The position numbers and the translations under genes are program-made. From Microvirga sp052115485 (GTDB taxonomy: Bacteria > Pseudomonadota > Alphaproteobacteria > Rhizobiales > Beijerinckiaceae), in contig NZ_JBFRGU010000001.1 in assembly GCF_052115485.1 (NCBI RefSeq), positions 806,001 through 870,000 on the forward strand: a DNA stretch of 64,000 nt, given 5' to 3'. The notes below the pieces were generated by a model. That model saw only the letters and a list, made by a program, of their open reading frames with translations. It was not told where the DNA came from and made no database searches. This document shows, in pieces, positions 35,342 to 44,499 of the stretch. The first letter of the stretch is position 1. Each line of letters begins with the position of its first letter.

Positions 35342-36433
35342 CTACTTGAAGTGCTTGGAAAGCTTCAGGCCTTGCGCCTGATAATTCGATCCGGCCCCCG
35401 ACCCGTAGAGCGTCTTTGGGCGCTCAGCCATGCGCTCATAGACGAGGCGCCCGACGATCTGTCCATCTTCGAGGATGAAGGGCACGTCGCGGGAGCGAAC
35501 TTCCAGCACCGCACGAGCCCCCTCGCCGCCTGCTGCCTCATGGCCGAAGCCTGGGTCGAAGAAGCCGGCGTAGTGAACCCTAAACTCGCCGACGAGCGGG
35601 TCGAACGGTACCATTTCGGCGGCGTAGTCCGGCGGCACGCGCACCGCCTCCTTCGAGGCGAGAATGTAGAACTGACCGGGATCCAGGATGAGAGTGCGGC
35701 TCGGATCCGCGTAAAGCGGCTCCCAAAAATCGTCAACGCGGCAGGATCCGGGCTTGTCCACGTCGACGAGCCCCGTATGGCGCTTGGCGCGGTAGCCAAC
35801 GAGTTTATTCTCACCGAACCCTTCCAGATCGACGCTGACCGCCACGCCGCCCTGAATGGACGGCACGCTGGAGGTCACGACCGGATCTCGCCGGTGGAGG
35901 GCTAGAAGCTCCGCATCACTCAGGCGAAACTCGCCTTTGCGTAACCGCAACTGCGACAAACGAGTGCCCGTGCGGACTAGCACCGGGAAAGTGCGCGGCG
36001 ATATTTCCGCATAGAGTGGGCCGGAATAGCCTGCGCCAATCGTGTCGAATTCCTGTGAGCGGTCAGTGATCACTCGGGTAAAAACGTCGATCCGGCCTGT
36101 CGAACTCTTGGGATTGGCGGATGCCGAAAGGTTAGCGGGGAGAATAAGCCCCTCCTGCAACTCGGCGATATAAACACTGCCGGTTTCGAGGATGGCGCCT
36201 GCCGACAGGTCGATTTCGTGGAAGCTCAGCCGCTCGAGCCGATCGTGCACGGTCCGCGTCGGGCCGGGCAGAAAGCTCGCACGAACCCGATAGGCACGCC
36301 GTCCAAGGCGTAGATCGAGGCTCGCCGGCTGGATTTGATCGGACGCGAAAGGCGTGTCCGTCTTGATCACGCCCGCTTCCGCGAGGCGTGCAATGGCATC
36401 AGCCGATTGGATACCGTCCTGCAACGCAACCAT
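35342..36433 (-). CDS. dcd: 2'-deoxycytidine 5'-triphosphate deaminase, long form
   Basis: A 363-residue protein of the Dcd/dUTPase family that deaminates dCTP to dUTP for dTTP synthesis. E. coli Dcd is about 190 residues; this alphaproteobacterial form looks like two related halves joined (compare LRLGRRAYRVRASFLPGPT near residue 45 with the later half containing LILDPGQFYILASKE). SSTGRIDVFTR and EFDTIGAGYSGPLYAEISPR match the trimeric dUTPase-like core. It is probably a pseudo-trimer or uses internal duplication. Confidence 0.93.
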   Translation of the reverse strand: MVALQDGIQSADAIARLAEAGVIKTDTPFASDQIQPASLDLRLGRRAYRVRASFLPGPTRTVHDRLERLSFHEIDLSAGAILETGSVYIAELQEGLILPANLSASANPKSSTGRIDVFTRVITDRSQEFDTIGAGYSGPLYAEISPRTFPVLVRTGTRLSQLRLRKGEFRLSDAELLALHRRDPVVTSSVPSIQGGVAVSVDLEGFGENKLVGYRAKRHTGLVDVDKPGSCRVDDFWEPLYADPSRTLILDPGQFYILASKEAVRVPPDYAAEMVPFDPLVGEFRVHYAGFFDPGFGHEAAGGEGARAVLEVRSRDVPFILEDGQIVGRLVYERMAERPKTLYGSGAGSNYQAQGLKLSKHFK

Positions 36434-36658
36434 GTCTTCTTCCGCGCTTGATCTCCTTCCCTAGCTTAAATCAAGCGGTACGGCCAAGAGGCTTGCTTTA
36501 AATTCTCCCCATTCCTCTGCCTCCAGGGTGCGAAGAGCCGGCTGAGCCTGCTCCGATAGCACTGTGAGGACTTCGATGTCGCGGCTTACTGATTTGACGG
36601 GAAATAGCGATCGCCGTACCAAGGCGTCTCATGCTTTACCCTGCCTGTGAGAGGTTCG

Positions 36659-37051
36659 ATGTATAAGGCCGTAACCCGCGGCATCAGCGTGACGGTAACC
36701 CCGCGTTTCATGCCCGAGGAATCCTCCCCGGAGGAAAGCCGCTATTTCTTTGCCTATACGGTCGAGATCATCAACACCGGCCGGGAGCGCGTGCAGTTGC
36801 GCGCACGCTATTGGAAAATCATCGATCAGTACGGGCGCATTCAGGAGGTGCGGGGTGCCGGAGTGGTGGGCGAGCAGCCCATTCTCGGCCCTGGCGAAAG
36901 CTATAACTACACCAGCGGCTGCCCGCTTGCGACGCCAAGCGGAACCATGCAGGGAAGTTACGTCATGGAAATGAGTTCGGGAGAAAGCTTCAGCGCGGAA
37001 ATCCCGGCTTTCTCACTCGATAGCCCAGACCTGAAGAAGACCCTTCATTAA
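36659..37051 (+). CDS. apaG: ApaG-family protein
   Basis: A 130-residue protein of the ApaG family, a fibronectin-III/immunoglobulin-like fold annotated as a Co2+/Mg2+ efflux-related protein; its biochemical role is not firmly known. Diagnostic stretches are RYFFAYTVEIINTGRERVQL, GVVGEQPILGPGESYNYTSG and MQGSYVMEMSSG. The ATG at 36659 follows GAGG. It is divergent from dcd with about 225 bases between the starts. Confidence 0.94.
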   Translation: MYKAVTRGISVTVTPRFMPEESSPEESRYFFAYTVEIINTGRERVQLRARYWKIIDQYGRIQEVRGAGVVGEQPILGPGESYNYTSGCPLATPSGTMQGSYVMEMSSGESFSAEIPAFSLDSPDLKKTLH

Positions 37052-37187
37052 ATCCAGGCCGGCGTGATCCTTCCGGAAGACCGGGTTCTGGCTTACGCTC
37101 TGAGACGGTATTGTTTCTGCCATTTAAGGGCCTCGACAGCAGCATTCTGCCATCGAGTCCCTTAGTCTGCGACGTCGTCGCCGGGTC

Positions 37188-38209
37188 CTAGATAACGAAA
37201 AATTTGTCGGCCTTGATCTTGAGATTCTTGTTCAAGGTTGCGATCTGGACTGCGGCTCCGCTCCCCGATCCATCAGCATCATACAGCAGTGCACCGGTCT
37301 TCTTGTTGTAGATGATCCTGTCATCAGCGTCGTGTGCCGCCGCTCCGGTCCAAAACATCTTCTTGTTCAGTTGGGCCGGGTTGGAGAGAGACCCTTTCTT
37401 ACCGAGTTTCGGCATATATTTGTTTTCGAGATAAATGACGTCTTCCTTGATGTTGAAATCAGTGATTTTGTCGATATTCGTCTTCGACAATTTCGTGTTG
37501 AAGATGAAAGTGTCCTTACCATCTCCGCCTGTTAGCGTGTCCTTCCCGAGGCCGCCGGAAATAGTGTTGTCGCCAGCATTGCCAACGATGACATTCGCCA
37601 AACTATTGCCTGTCAATTTCAACGCATCGGAACCACTGGCGGTGAGATTTTCTATGTAGCTGCCCAGCGTCCAATCGATCGACGTGATGATTTTGTCGGT
37701 GTCGCCATCCCAGGTCTCGATGCATTTGTCGAGCAAGTTGTCGACGTAATAGATGGTGTTGTTCTTCGACGCCCAATCGTAGCCACCGACATCGTATCGG
37801 CACCAGCGCCACCGTCGAGCGTGTCGTTACCACCGCTTCCTTCGAGGTAGTCGTCGCCGCCTTTCCCGAAAAGCTGATCACTATAGGTGGTTCCGATGTA
37901 GTCGTCGCGATCTTCGGTGCCGTAAACGGTGACAGCGCTTTTACGCTCGTCGAGGATCTTTGACTTCACGGAATAGCCTGAGCTGTTTCCCTCCAACCAG
38001 TTTATGACGTAGCGACCATCCCGCAACACGCCAAAGGTCGGGTCGATCTGATTGGCAACGACTCCTGGTGTAAAGACGTCCGCAGACAGCGAGGAATACG
38101 GATTGCTGACGGAGCCGAAATAAATTTTCTCATTGTCAGCCTTTCCATAGGCCATGGCATAGGCATAGCCACCTCCAGGCAGTCCTTGAGCGACAGGCGC
38201 CTCGATCAT
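37188..38209 (-). pseudogene. RTX-type calcium-binding secreted protein, disrupted by a frameshift
   Basis: Two overlapping frames together encode one protein of about 340 residues. The first part has LPGGGYAYAMAYG-type repeats and RTX nonapeptides (GKGGDDYLEGSGGNDTLDGG). The second part (from about 37790 to 37188) continues with GYDWASKN, more RTX repeats (GNAGDNTISGGLGKDTLTGG) and a C-terminal type I secretion tail ending KADKFFVI. The break is near 37783-37788, where GTCGGTGGC looks one G short. It is therefore a pseudogene, a phase variant, or a sequencing error. The start at 38209 has AGGA upstream, but the N-terminal part may be missing. Confidence 0.8.
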
Positions 38210-38353
38210 GTTTCCTGCGGAGGGACCAAATTACAACTCCCGGTTCGTTATCAATCGCGCAGAAGTCGAGTTCGTAAAATTGACGCTGATGCGTCCGGCG
38301 ACTAGGACCGTTGATGCTCGGCTCCACGGTCGGCCCTAAATTCGAGGACTCTC

Positions 38354-39526
38354 ATGTCTCCCCACGGCCAGCGGCTGACGCCGCTTGAAATGCTGGCGAA
38401 GCTTGTCTCTTTCGATACCGATAGCGCGAAGTCGAACCTCGCGCTGATCGGTTTCGTGGAGGAATATCTCACGAGTTGGGGCGTGCCTTTTATTCGCGTG
38501 CCCAACGAAAAGGGTGACAAGGCGGCGCTTTACGCAACGGTCGGTCCGCAGGATCGGGGCGGTGTCGTGTTGTCGGGCCATACCGATGTGGTGCCGGTGA
38601 CGGGTCAGAGCTGGACATCCGACCCCTATAGCCTGCGCATCGCCGATGGCCGTGCTTATGGGCGCGGTGCGGTCGATATGAAGGCTTTCGATGCGCTGGC
38701 TTTGGCGCTCGTCCCGGAATTCCTCGCAGCAAATCTCACGACGCCGATCCACATCATGCTCTCCTATGACGAGGAGACGACCTGCCTTGGCGTCATCGAC
38801 ACCATTCGCAAGCTTGGACACGAATTGCCGCTGCCGAAGGCCGCCATCGTCGGCGAACCGACCAATTTGGATGTGGTCGATGCGCACAAGAGCGTCGTAA
38901 CCTTCACGACGACGGTGCATGGCCACGAGGCGCATTCGTCGAAGCCCTATCTCGGTGCAAGCGCAGTGATGACCGCGGCGGAACTCGTCGTCGAGCTCAA
39001 TCGCATCGGCGACGAGATGATGAAGCGCGGCGACCCCAGCGGACGTTTCGACCCGCCCTACACCACGGTGCATGTGGGCGTGATCGCGGGTGGAACCGCC
39101 CGGAACATCATCTCGAAATCATGTGCGTTTCAGTGGGAGTTCCGCGGCCTGCCGAGTCTCGATCCGCAGGAGATTCCGACACGCCTCGATCACTTCGCGA
39201 AAGAGGTTGCACTGAAGCGCCTCAATCGCTTCGGTGATTTCGGGCGGATCGAAACGGTGCTTGAAGTCGCGGTTCCCGGTCTCGCGCCGGAGCCGGGCTC
39301 CGTCGCCGAAGTCCTGGCGCTGCGGCTTGCCGGGCGCAACCAGACGCAGACCGTTCCGTTCGGCACGGAAGCAGGTCACTACCAGGCGGCCGGCATTCCG
39401 ACCGTCGTGTGTGGACCTGGCTCGATCAATCAGGCGCATCAGCCTGATGAGTACATTACGCTCGAGCAATTCGAGGCCGGCGCCGCCTTCATGCGCCGCC
39501 TCGCCGCGACTTGCGCGAATTCTTAG
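38354..39526 (+). CDS. argE: Acetylornithine deacetylase
   Basis: A 390-residue M20-family metallohydrolase that releases ornithine from N-acetylornithine in arginine synthesis. Metal-site motifs are SGHTDVVPV, GRGAVDMKAFDAL and YDEETTCLGV, with a late His in GTEAGHYQAAG. The dimerisation insert is in the middle, as usual. GAGGA lies six bases before the ATG. Other arginine genes are close at 40627-42767 on the other strand. Confidence 0.95.
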   Translation: MSPHGQRLTPLEMLAKLVSFDTDSAKSNLALIGFVEEYLTSWGVPFIRVPNEKGDKAALYATVGPQDRGGVVLSGHTDVVPVTGQSWTSDPYSLRIADGRAYGRGAVDMKAFDALALALVPEFLAANLTTPIHIMLSYDEETTCLGVIDTIRKLGHELPLPKAAIVGEPTNLDVVDAHKSVVTFTTTVHGHEAHSSKPYLGASAVMTAAELVVELNRIGDEMMKRGDPSGRFDPPYTTVHVGVIAGGTARNIISKSCAFQWEFRGLPSLDPQEIPTRLDHFAKEVALKRLNRFGDFGRIETVLEVAVPGLAPEPGSVAEVLALRLAGRNQTQTVPFGTEAGHYQAAGIPTVVCGPGSINQAHQPDEYITLEQFEAGAAFMRRLAATCANS

Positions 39527-39560
39527 GACGCCCGGGGCCTTGAACGAAGAAGGCGCGGCC

Positions 39561-39584
39561 GGAAATAGGCATCTGCCTATTTCC
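39561..39584. terminator. Strong hairpin after argE
   Basis: GGAAATAGGCA and TGCCTATTTCC form a perfect inverted repeat with a two-base centre. There is no long T run after it on the plus strand, so it is only a possible terminator or mRNA-end stabiliser for argE. Confidence 0.5.
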
Positions 39585-39590
39585 ACATTG

Positions 39591-39621
39591 AAAAACCGAA
39601 GTCGGAAACATCCGACTTCGG
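39591..39621 (-). terminator. Rho-independent terminator of the argD-argF-hslO unit
   Basis: On the minus strand CCGAAGTCGGA, loop TGTT, TCCGACTTCGG is followed at once by TTTTT. The stem is a perfect 11 base pairs. It lies just after the hslO stop. Confidence 0.88.
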
Positions 39622-39643
39622 GGGCAAGCCCGACCGTGAGGAT

Positions 39644-40630
39644 TCAGTCTTTTGAGCGTGCGATCTCGGATTCCACTTCCGCCGGATCGAGATCGTAGAA
39701 GCGCGAGCAGAACTCGCACGTAATGCCGATGCGGCCATTGTCGCCGACCATGTCGCGACGATCCTCAGCGGAGAAACGCAGCATCATGCCCATGACGCGC
39801 TCGTGCGAGCAGCGACATTCCTCGTGTACGTTCTGCTTCTCGAAAACGCGCACGCCGCGCTCGTGGAACAGGCGATAGAGAAGCCGCTCGCTCGACACGG
39901 TCGGATCGATCAATTCATGATCCTCGACCGTCTCAACGAGAGCTTTCGCCTCCGTCCAGGCATCATCTTCGGCCGTCGAAGAGTCATGCGCCTCATGGCC
40001 TTTCGGCACATCGCCGGGCGAGAGATCGGCTTGTCGCATCCGCTCCGGCGAGGTCGGCAAGAACTGGATCATGATCCCACCCGCGCGATAGGTGCGACGT
40101 CCTTCCTCGAACTGCTCGGCGACGGCGAGGCGCACACGCGTCGGAATTTGCTCCGACTGGCGGAAATATTGGTGCGCCGCCTCTTCGAAGCCCTGGCCCT
40201 CGAGTGCCACGACACCTTGATAGCGGCTGGTGTCAGAACCCTGGTCGATGGTCATCGCCAGATAGCCCGAACCGATCAAATCTCCGGTCTTGTGAGTGCC
40301 CGCGCCCAAGGCGTCGATCTTCACCTGATCGTATTGCGCCGTGGCGCGCACGCGATCAGGCGCATCGAAATCGACCACCACCATTTCGATGGGGCCATCC
40401 GTCTTGGTCTGGAGCTGGAAGCGTCCCTGGAACTTCAACGACGAGCCGAGAAGAACCGTCAGCGCCGTCGCCTCACCGAGAACGCGTGAGACCGCATCCG
40501 GATAGCCGTGCCGTGCCAGGATCGTGTCGATCGACGCACCCAGCCGCACAACGCGGCCACGCACGTCGAGCGGTTCGACGGAAAAGGGCAGAACGACGTC
40601 GTCGTTTCCTTCGAAAGGCGCAGAACTCAT
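39644..40630 (-). CDS. hslO: Hsp33 redox-regulated chaperone
   Basis: A 328-residue Hsp33. This chaperone is off in reducing conditions and is switched on by oxidation when it loses zinc. The zinc-binding C-terminal motif is present as CRC in EECRCSHERV and CEFC in ITCEFCSRFY. Its ATG at 40630 overlaps the argF stop, so it is the last gene of an argD-argF-hslO operon, an arrangement common in Hyphomicrobiales. Confidence 0.95.
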   Translation of the reverse strand: MSSAPFEGNDDVVLPFSVEPLDVRGRVVRLGASIDTILARHGYPDAVSRVLGEATALTVLLGSSLKFQGRFQLQTKTDGPIEMVVVDFDAPDRVRATAQYDQVKIDALGAGTHKTGDLIGSGYLAMTIDQGSDTSRYQGVVALEGQGFEEAAHQYFRQSEQIPTRVRLAVAEQFEEGRRTYRAGGIMIQFLPTSPERMRQADLSPGDVPKGHEAHDSSTAEDDAWTEAKALVETVEDHELIDPTVSSERLLYRLFHERGVRVFEKQNVHEECRCSHERVMGMMLRFSAEDRRDMVGDNGRIGITCEFCSRFYDLDPAEVESEIARSKD

Positions 40631-41562
40631 GCTCCGGCTTCTCCGAGGCACCACGCCAGAATACCCTTCTGCGCGTGAAGCCTGTTTTCGGCCTCGTCGA
40701 AGACAACCGATTGCGGACCATCCATGACCTCATCGGTCACTTCCTCACCGCGATGGGCAGGCAGGCAGTGCATGAAGATCGCGTCTTTGGCCGCCACGTT
40801 CATGAGCTGGCGGTTGACCTGGTAAGGCTTAAGCAGATTGTGCCGGCGGAACTCGTCCTCGTCGCCCATGGAGACCCAGCAATCGGTGACGATCACATCG
40901 GCTCCCTCGGCGGCTTCGAACGCATCCGTCGTCACGTTGACCTTTGCGCCTTCCTTGACCGCCCAGGCGAGAAGCTCCTTCTGCGGCGCCAATTCCGGCG
41001 GAGAGGCGATGTTGATCTGGAAATCGAGACGCGCCGCCGCATGAACCCACGAGGCCAGCACGTTGTTGGAATCGCCCGACCACGCGACTGTGCGGCCCTT
41101 GATGGGGCCGCGATGTTCCTCGAAGGTCATGACATCGGCCATGATCTGGCAAGGATGGGTCGATTTCGTGAGGCCGTTGATGACCGGGATCGACGCAGCC
41201 GAGGCAAGCTCGGCCACCATGGCGTGATCGAGCGTGCGGATCATGATGCCGTCCACATACCGTGAAAGAACGCGCGCGGTATCGGCGATGGTCTCGCCGC
41301 GACCGAGTTGCATTTCCGCGCCGGTCAGCATCAGCGTCTCACCACCGAGTTCGCGCATGCCCACATCGAACGAGACGCGCGTGCGGGTCGAGGGCTTGTC
41401 GAACACCATGGCGAGCACCTTGCCTTCAAGCGGGCGCTCCTTCTGACGCTCACCCTTGCGGTGCTTCGCCTTGATGGCAGCGCCGACATTCAGGACATGG
41501 CGAATTTCCGGCCCCGTGAAATCGCACAGGTCGAGAAAGTGACGGACATTATCGGTGGTCAT
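40627..41562 (-). CDS. argF: Ornithine carbamoyltransferase
   Basis: A 311-residue transcarbamylase that makes citrulline from ornithine and carbamoyl phosphate. The carbamoyl-phosphate motif is KPSTRTRVSF (about residues 56-65), ornithine-side motifs are FMHCLPAHRGEEV and the DCWVSMGDE loop, and TKSTHPCQIMAD is typical. It overlaps argD before it and hslO after it by four bases each. Confidence 0.97.
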   Translation of the reverse strand: MTTDNVRHFLDLCDFTGPEIRHVLNVGAAIKAKHRKGERQKERPLEGKVLAMVFDKPSTRTRVSFDVGMRELGGETLMLTGAEMQLGRGETIADTARVLSRYVDGIMIRTLDHAMVAELASAASIPVINGLTKSTHPCQIMADVMTFEEHRGPIKGRTVAWSGDSNNVLASWVHAAARLDFQINIASPPELAPQKELLAWAVKEGAKVNVTTDAFEAAEGADVIVTDCWVSMGDEDEFRRHNLLKPYQVNRQLMNVAAKDAIFMHCLPAHRGEEVTDEVMDGPQSVVFDEAENRLHAQKGILAWCLGEAGA

Positions 41563-42767
41563 TCGGCAGCTCCCCGCTGCGAGATGGTTTTCAAGTGAGA
41601 TTCAATGGCAACGCAGGCCGCATCCATGCGCTGGAAGGCTTCCGTCACTTCCGTGTCCGAAATGATCAAGGGCGGCAAAAGACGCGTGACGTTGTCGCCG
41701 GCGGCGATCACGATCAGCTTTTCGTTGCGGGCGGCCGTGATGAAGTCGGTATTAGGGACGTGGGTTCGCAGGCCCATCAGGAGCCCTTGGCCACGCACTT
41801 CGGCGATCACAGCGGGATGACGATCCTTCAATTCTGCGAGACGCTGCTTGAGAAGAAGACCGACCTTCTGCACGTGCTCCAGAAAACCGGGTTCGAGGAT
41901 CACATCGAGCACGGCGTTGCCCACCGCCATGGCGAGCGGATTGCCGCCGAAGGTGGTGCCGTGGGAGCCAGCCGTCATACCCGATGCAGCTTTCGTTGTC
42001 GCAAGGCATGCGCCCATGGGGAAACCACCGCCGATGCCTTTGGCGACGCTCATGATATCCGGCGCGATCCCAGTCCATTCATAAGCGAAGAGCTTGCCGG
42101 TGCGTCCAACGCCGGTCTGGATCTCGTCGAAGATCAAGAGAAGGTCATGCTGGTCGCACAACGCGCGCAGCTCGCGCAGGAAGGCATTCGACACGGGCCG
42201 GACGCCGCCCTCGCCCTGGATCGGCTCGATCATCAAAGCAGCCGTCGCAGGGCCAATGGCTTTTTTCAAGGCCTCGATATCGTCGAAGGGTACCTGATCG
42301 AAGCCCTCGACCTTTGGTCCGAAGCCCTCCAGGTATTTCGCCTGTCCACCGGCGGCAATTGTGGCGAGAGTGCGGCCGTGGAAGGCGCCTTCGAAGGTTA
42401 TCACCCGAAAACGCTCGGGATTCCCCTTCGCCGCGTGATACTTGCGCGCCATCTTGATGGCCGCTTCATTGGCTTCCGCGCCGGAATTGGTGAAGAACAC
42501 CACGTCGGCGAAGGTGTTCTCCGCAAGGCGCTGCGCCAGCCGCTCGCCCTCGGGGATCTGATAAAGATTGGACGTATGCCAGATCTTTCCCGCTTGCTCG
42601 GTCAAAGCTTTGATCAGGTGAGGATTGGCGTGGCCTAAGGCGTTGACGGCAATGCCGGCCCCGAAATCGAGATATCGCTGCCCATCTCGGCCAAAGAGCC
42701 AGGCTCCCTCTCCCCTTTCGAAGGATAGGTCGGCGCGAGCAAAGATCGGCAGCAAATGCGATGTCAC
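41559..42767 (-). CDS. argD: Acetylornithine aminotransferase
   Basis: A 402-residue class III PLP aminotransferase for N-acetylornithine (and probably succinyl-diaminopimelate). Motifs include FFTNSGAEANEAAIKMARKY, LLIFDEIQTGVGRTG and the PLP-lysine region MSVAKGIGGGFPMGA. The start is taken as GTG at 42767 (TSHLLPIFARADLSF) because GGAGA lies six bases upstream. An ATG at 42782 would add five residues but has no ribosome site. The 5' leader has a terminator-like hairpin and a second hairpin; see the separate entries. Confidence 0.95.
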   Translation of the reverse strand: MTSHLLPIFARADLSFERGEGAWLFGRDGQRYLDFGAGIAVNALGHANPHLIKALTEQAGKIWHTSNLYQIPEGERLAQRLAENTFADVVFFTNSGAEANEAAIKMARKYHAAKGNPERFRVITFEGAFHGRTLATIAAGGQAKYLEGFGPKVEGFDQVPFDDIEALKKAIGPATAALMIEPIQGEGGVRPVSNAFLRELRALCDQHDLLLIFDEIQTGVGRTGKLFAYEWTGIAPDIMSVAKGIGGGFPMGACLATTKAASGMTAGSHGTTFGGNPLAMAVGNAVLDVILEPGFLEHVQKVGLLLKQRLAELKDRHPAVIAEVRGQGLLMGLRTHVPNTDFITAARNEKLIVIAAGDNVTRLLPPLIISDTEVTEAFQRMDAACVAIESHLKTISQRGAAE

Positions 42768-42787
42768 GGTGCGTCTCCGCATGAGGA

Positions 42788-42806
42788 CCCAAGGTCGCAC
42801 CTTGGG
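42788..42806 (-). promoter_or_regulatory. Second hairpin in the argD leader
   Basis: CCCAAGGT, loop CGC/GCG and ACCTTGGG form a perfect 8-bp stem with a three-base loop. It lies right after the T run of the first leader hairpin and a few bases before the argD start codons. Confidence 0.7.
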
Positions 42807-42808
42807 GC

Positions 42809-42841
42809 CAAAAAAAGAAAGCGCCGCCCAACCGGGGCGGC
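42809..42841 (-). terminator. Terminator-like hairpin in the argD leader
   Basis: On the minus strand GCCGCCC, loop CGGTT, GGGCGGC is followed by GCTTTCTTTTTTT. The 7-bp G/C stem and T run fit a Rho-independent terminator. It lies upstream of argD on the same strand and only a few bases after the predicted transcription start, so it may limit expression of the operon. Confidence 0.75.
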
Positions 42842-42850
42842 ACGGTGGAG

Positions 42851-42878
42851 ATTCTAGCGAGGCTAAACCCCTTGTCAA
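42851..42878 (-). promoter_or_regulatory. Sigma-70-type promoter of argD-argF-hslO
   Basis: TTGACA (42873-42878) and TAGAAT (42851-42856) on the minus strand with a 16-base spacer, close to consensus. The start of transcription should be near 42844-42846, just before the leader hairpins. Confidence 0.75.
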
Positions 42879-43133
42879 TTCAAGAGAAATGAACTCAATG
42901 ATCACGCGCGCCATATGGGTCGTGGCGAGTTTCCCTGGGGAAAACAGTTCGGTGAGGCCCGTGACTCTTGCGCCGGACTCCCCCCATAAGTAACTTCGGA
43001 GCCGTCGAGTACGGACATTCGTGCGGCGACTTTTACCCTCAAGAGCGACCACAATGGCGCGGTCGGACCCGTTCGTCCGCGACAGGTGGGGGATTCAAGG
43101 TTCGGTAGAAGTTGCCCCGGTGGAGAGTTGAAA

Positions 43134-43676
43134 ATGATTGATGCGGGCGGAACATGGACTGACGAGCGGGTCGAACAGCTGAAAAAGCTGTGGTCCGATG
43201 GTTTAAGCGCGAGTCAGATCGCCGCGGAGATCGGCAACGTCACCCGCAATGCGGTGATCGGCAAGGTTCACCGCCTCGGCCTGTCAGGCCGCACCAAGAC
43301 CGCGAAGCCGGCCGCGAATGGCACACCTGCCCGTGCGCGCAAGACCACCCGCGCACCGAGCGCGCCGACGCCCATCGCAGCTCCCATTCGCAGTAACGTT
43401 GTGATCGCACCGATTCCGGCAGCGATTGCCGCCTCGTCCGAAATCGAACTTCCGGTCATGGACGACTCTATCGCTCTGCCCACGTCCGAGCGCGTGACGA
43501 TCATGGAACTGCGTGAATCCATGTGCCGCTGGCCCATGGGCGATCCGACGAAACCGGAATTCCGCTTCTGCGGCGCTCGCTCGAATCCGGGCGTCCCGTA
43601 TTGCACCCATCACGCCCAGATCGCCTATCAGCCGGTGATCGATCGCCGTCGCGACAGGAAGCTGGCCCGCGCTTAA
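43134..43676 (+). CDS. gcrA: GcrA cell-cycle regulator
   Basis: A 180-residue GcrA-family protein. In Caulobacter GcrA joins the sigma-70 RNA polymerase and activates genes with methylated GANTC sites. The N-terminal helix-turn-helix is clear (TWTDERVEQLKKLWSDG then IGNVTRNAVIGKVHRLGL). A basic Ala/Pro-rich linker leads to a C-terminal RNA-polymerase-binding part with MCRWPMGDPTKPEFRFCG. The ATG at 43134 gives the standard N-terminus. It is divergent from argD. Confidence 0.96.
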   Translation: MIDAGGTWTDERVEQLKKLWSDGLSASQIAAEIGNVTRNAVIGKVHRLGLSGRTKTAKPAANGTPARARKTTRAPSAPTPIAAPIRSNVVIAPIPAAIAASSEIELPVMDDSIALPTSERVTIMELRESMCRWPMGDPTKPEFRFCGARSNPGVPYCTHHAQIAYQPVIDRRRDRKLARA

Positions 43677-43702
43677 GGCGCGCAGATATTTCCCTGAATT
43701 AA

Positions 43703-43744
43703 AGAGGGCGTCCAGATTGTCTCTGGACGCCCTCTTTTCTTTTT
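43703..43744 (+). terminator. Rho-independent terminator after gcrA
   Basis: A perfect 14-bp stem, AGAGGGCGTCCAGA with TCTGGACGCCCTCT, loop TTGTC, followed by TTTTCTTTTT. The A run before it on the plus strand means it could also stop transcripts from the other side. Confidence 0.93.
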
Positions 43745-43782
43745 GACGTTTATCAGGAAGCCAATTTTACTGAACGCGCGCG

Positions 43783-44496
43783 CTAGCTCGCGGCAGCTTC
43801 ACCTCGGGCAAAGATCTCATCGAAGGAGTAGCCGGCGCCTCGAACCGTGCGGATCGGATCCGGCTTACCCGGCACGTTGACCGCTTTGCGCAGCCGCCCA
43901 ACGTGGACATCGACGGTCCGCTCGTCGATGTAGACATCGTGGCCCCATACCGCGTTCAAAAGCTGCTCGCGGCTGAACACGCGCCCAGGACTCTGCATGA
44001 GGAATTCGAGAAGACGAAATTCCGTCGGGCCGAGATGGATCTCCCCATTGCCGCGTCGGACACGATGCGTTTCACGGTCAAGCTCCACGTCGCCCGCGAT
44101 AAGGAGTGTCGCGATATGCGCGGGCTTCGTTCGCCGTAACAAAGCCCGGACCCGCGCCAGCAGCTCCGGCACCGAGAACGGCTTGACGATGTAATCGTCG
44201 GCACCCGTCGCAAGACCGCGCACGCGATCGCCCTCTTCGCCACGAGCCGTCAACATGATCACCGGCAGCCGCTCGGTCTCGGACCGCACACGAATACGGC
44301 GGCAGAGTTCGATCCCCGACAGGCCCGGCAGCATCCAGTCGAGCAGCACGAGGTCCGGCACCTGCTCGCGCAGACGGATCTCAGCCTCGTCGCCGCGGCT
44401 GACGCTATCCACCTCGTAGCCTTCCGCTTCGAGATTGTAGCGCAGGAGGAGAGTCAGCGGTTCCTCGTCCTCGACGATCAGAATGCGCGGTCCCAT
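43783..44496 (-). CDS. phoB: Phosphate regulon response regulator PhoB
   Basis: A 237-residue OmpR-family regulator. The receiver has acidic VEDEEP, the phospho-Asp in LVLLDWMLPG, and Lys in YIVKPFS. The winged-helix DNA-binding domain includes LLEFLMQSPGRVFSREQLL and DERTVDVHVGRLRKAV. It binds Pho boxes such as the one at 49259-49287. It ends the pst operon, three bases after phoU. PhoR is encoded at 52659-53948. Confidence 0.96.
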   Translation of the reverse strand: MGPRILIVEDEEPLTLLLRYNLEAEGYEVDSVSRGDEAEIRLREQVPDLVLLDWMLPGLSGIELCRRIRVRSETERLPVIMLTARGEEGDRVRGLATGADDYIVKPFSVPELLARVRALLRRTKPAHIATLLIAGDVELDRETHRVRRGNGEIHLGPTEFRLLEFLMQSPGRVFSREQLLNAVWGHDVYIDERTVDVHVGRLRKAVNVPGKPDPIRTVRGAGYSFDEIFARGEAAAS

Positions 44497-44499
44497 GCG

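Noticed and set aside
37780..37795. Programmed ribosomal frameshift in the RTX gene.
   Set aside because: There is no slippery heptamer of the known kinds and no clear downstream structure; a mutation or sequence error is simpler.
41595..42638. A long open frame of 347 codons on the strand opposite argD.
   Set aside because: It mirrors the codon pattern of argD, has no recognisable domain and arises from high GC content.
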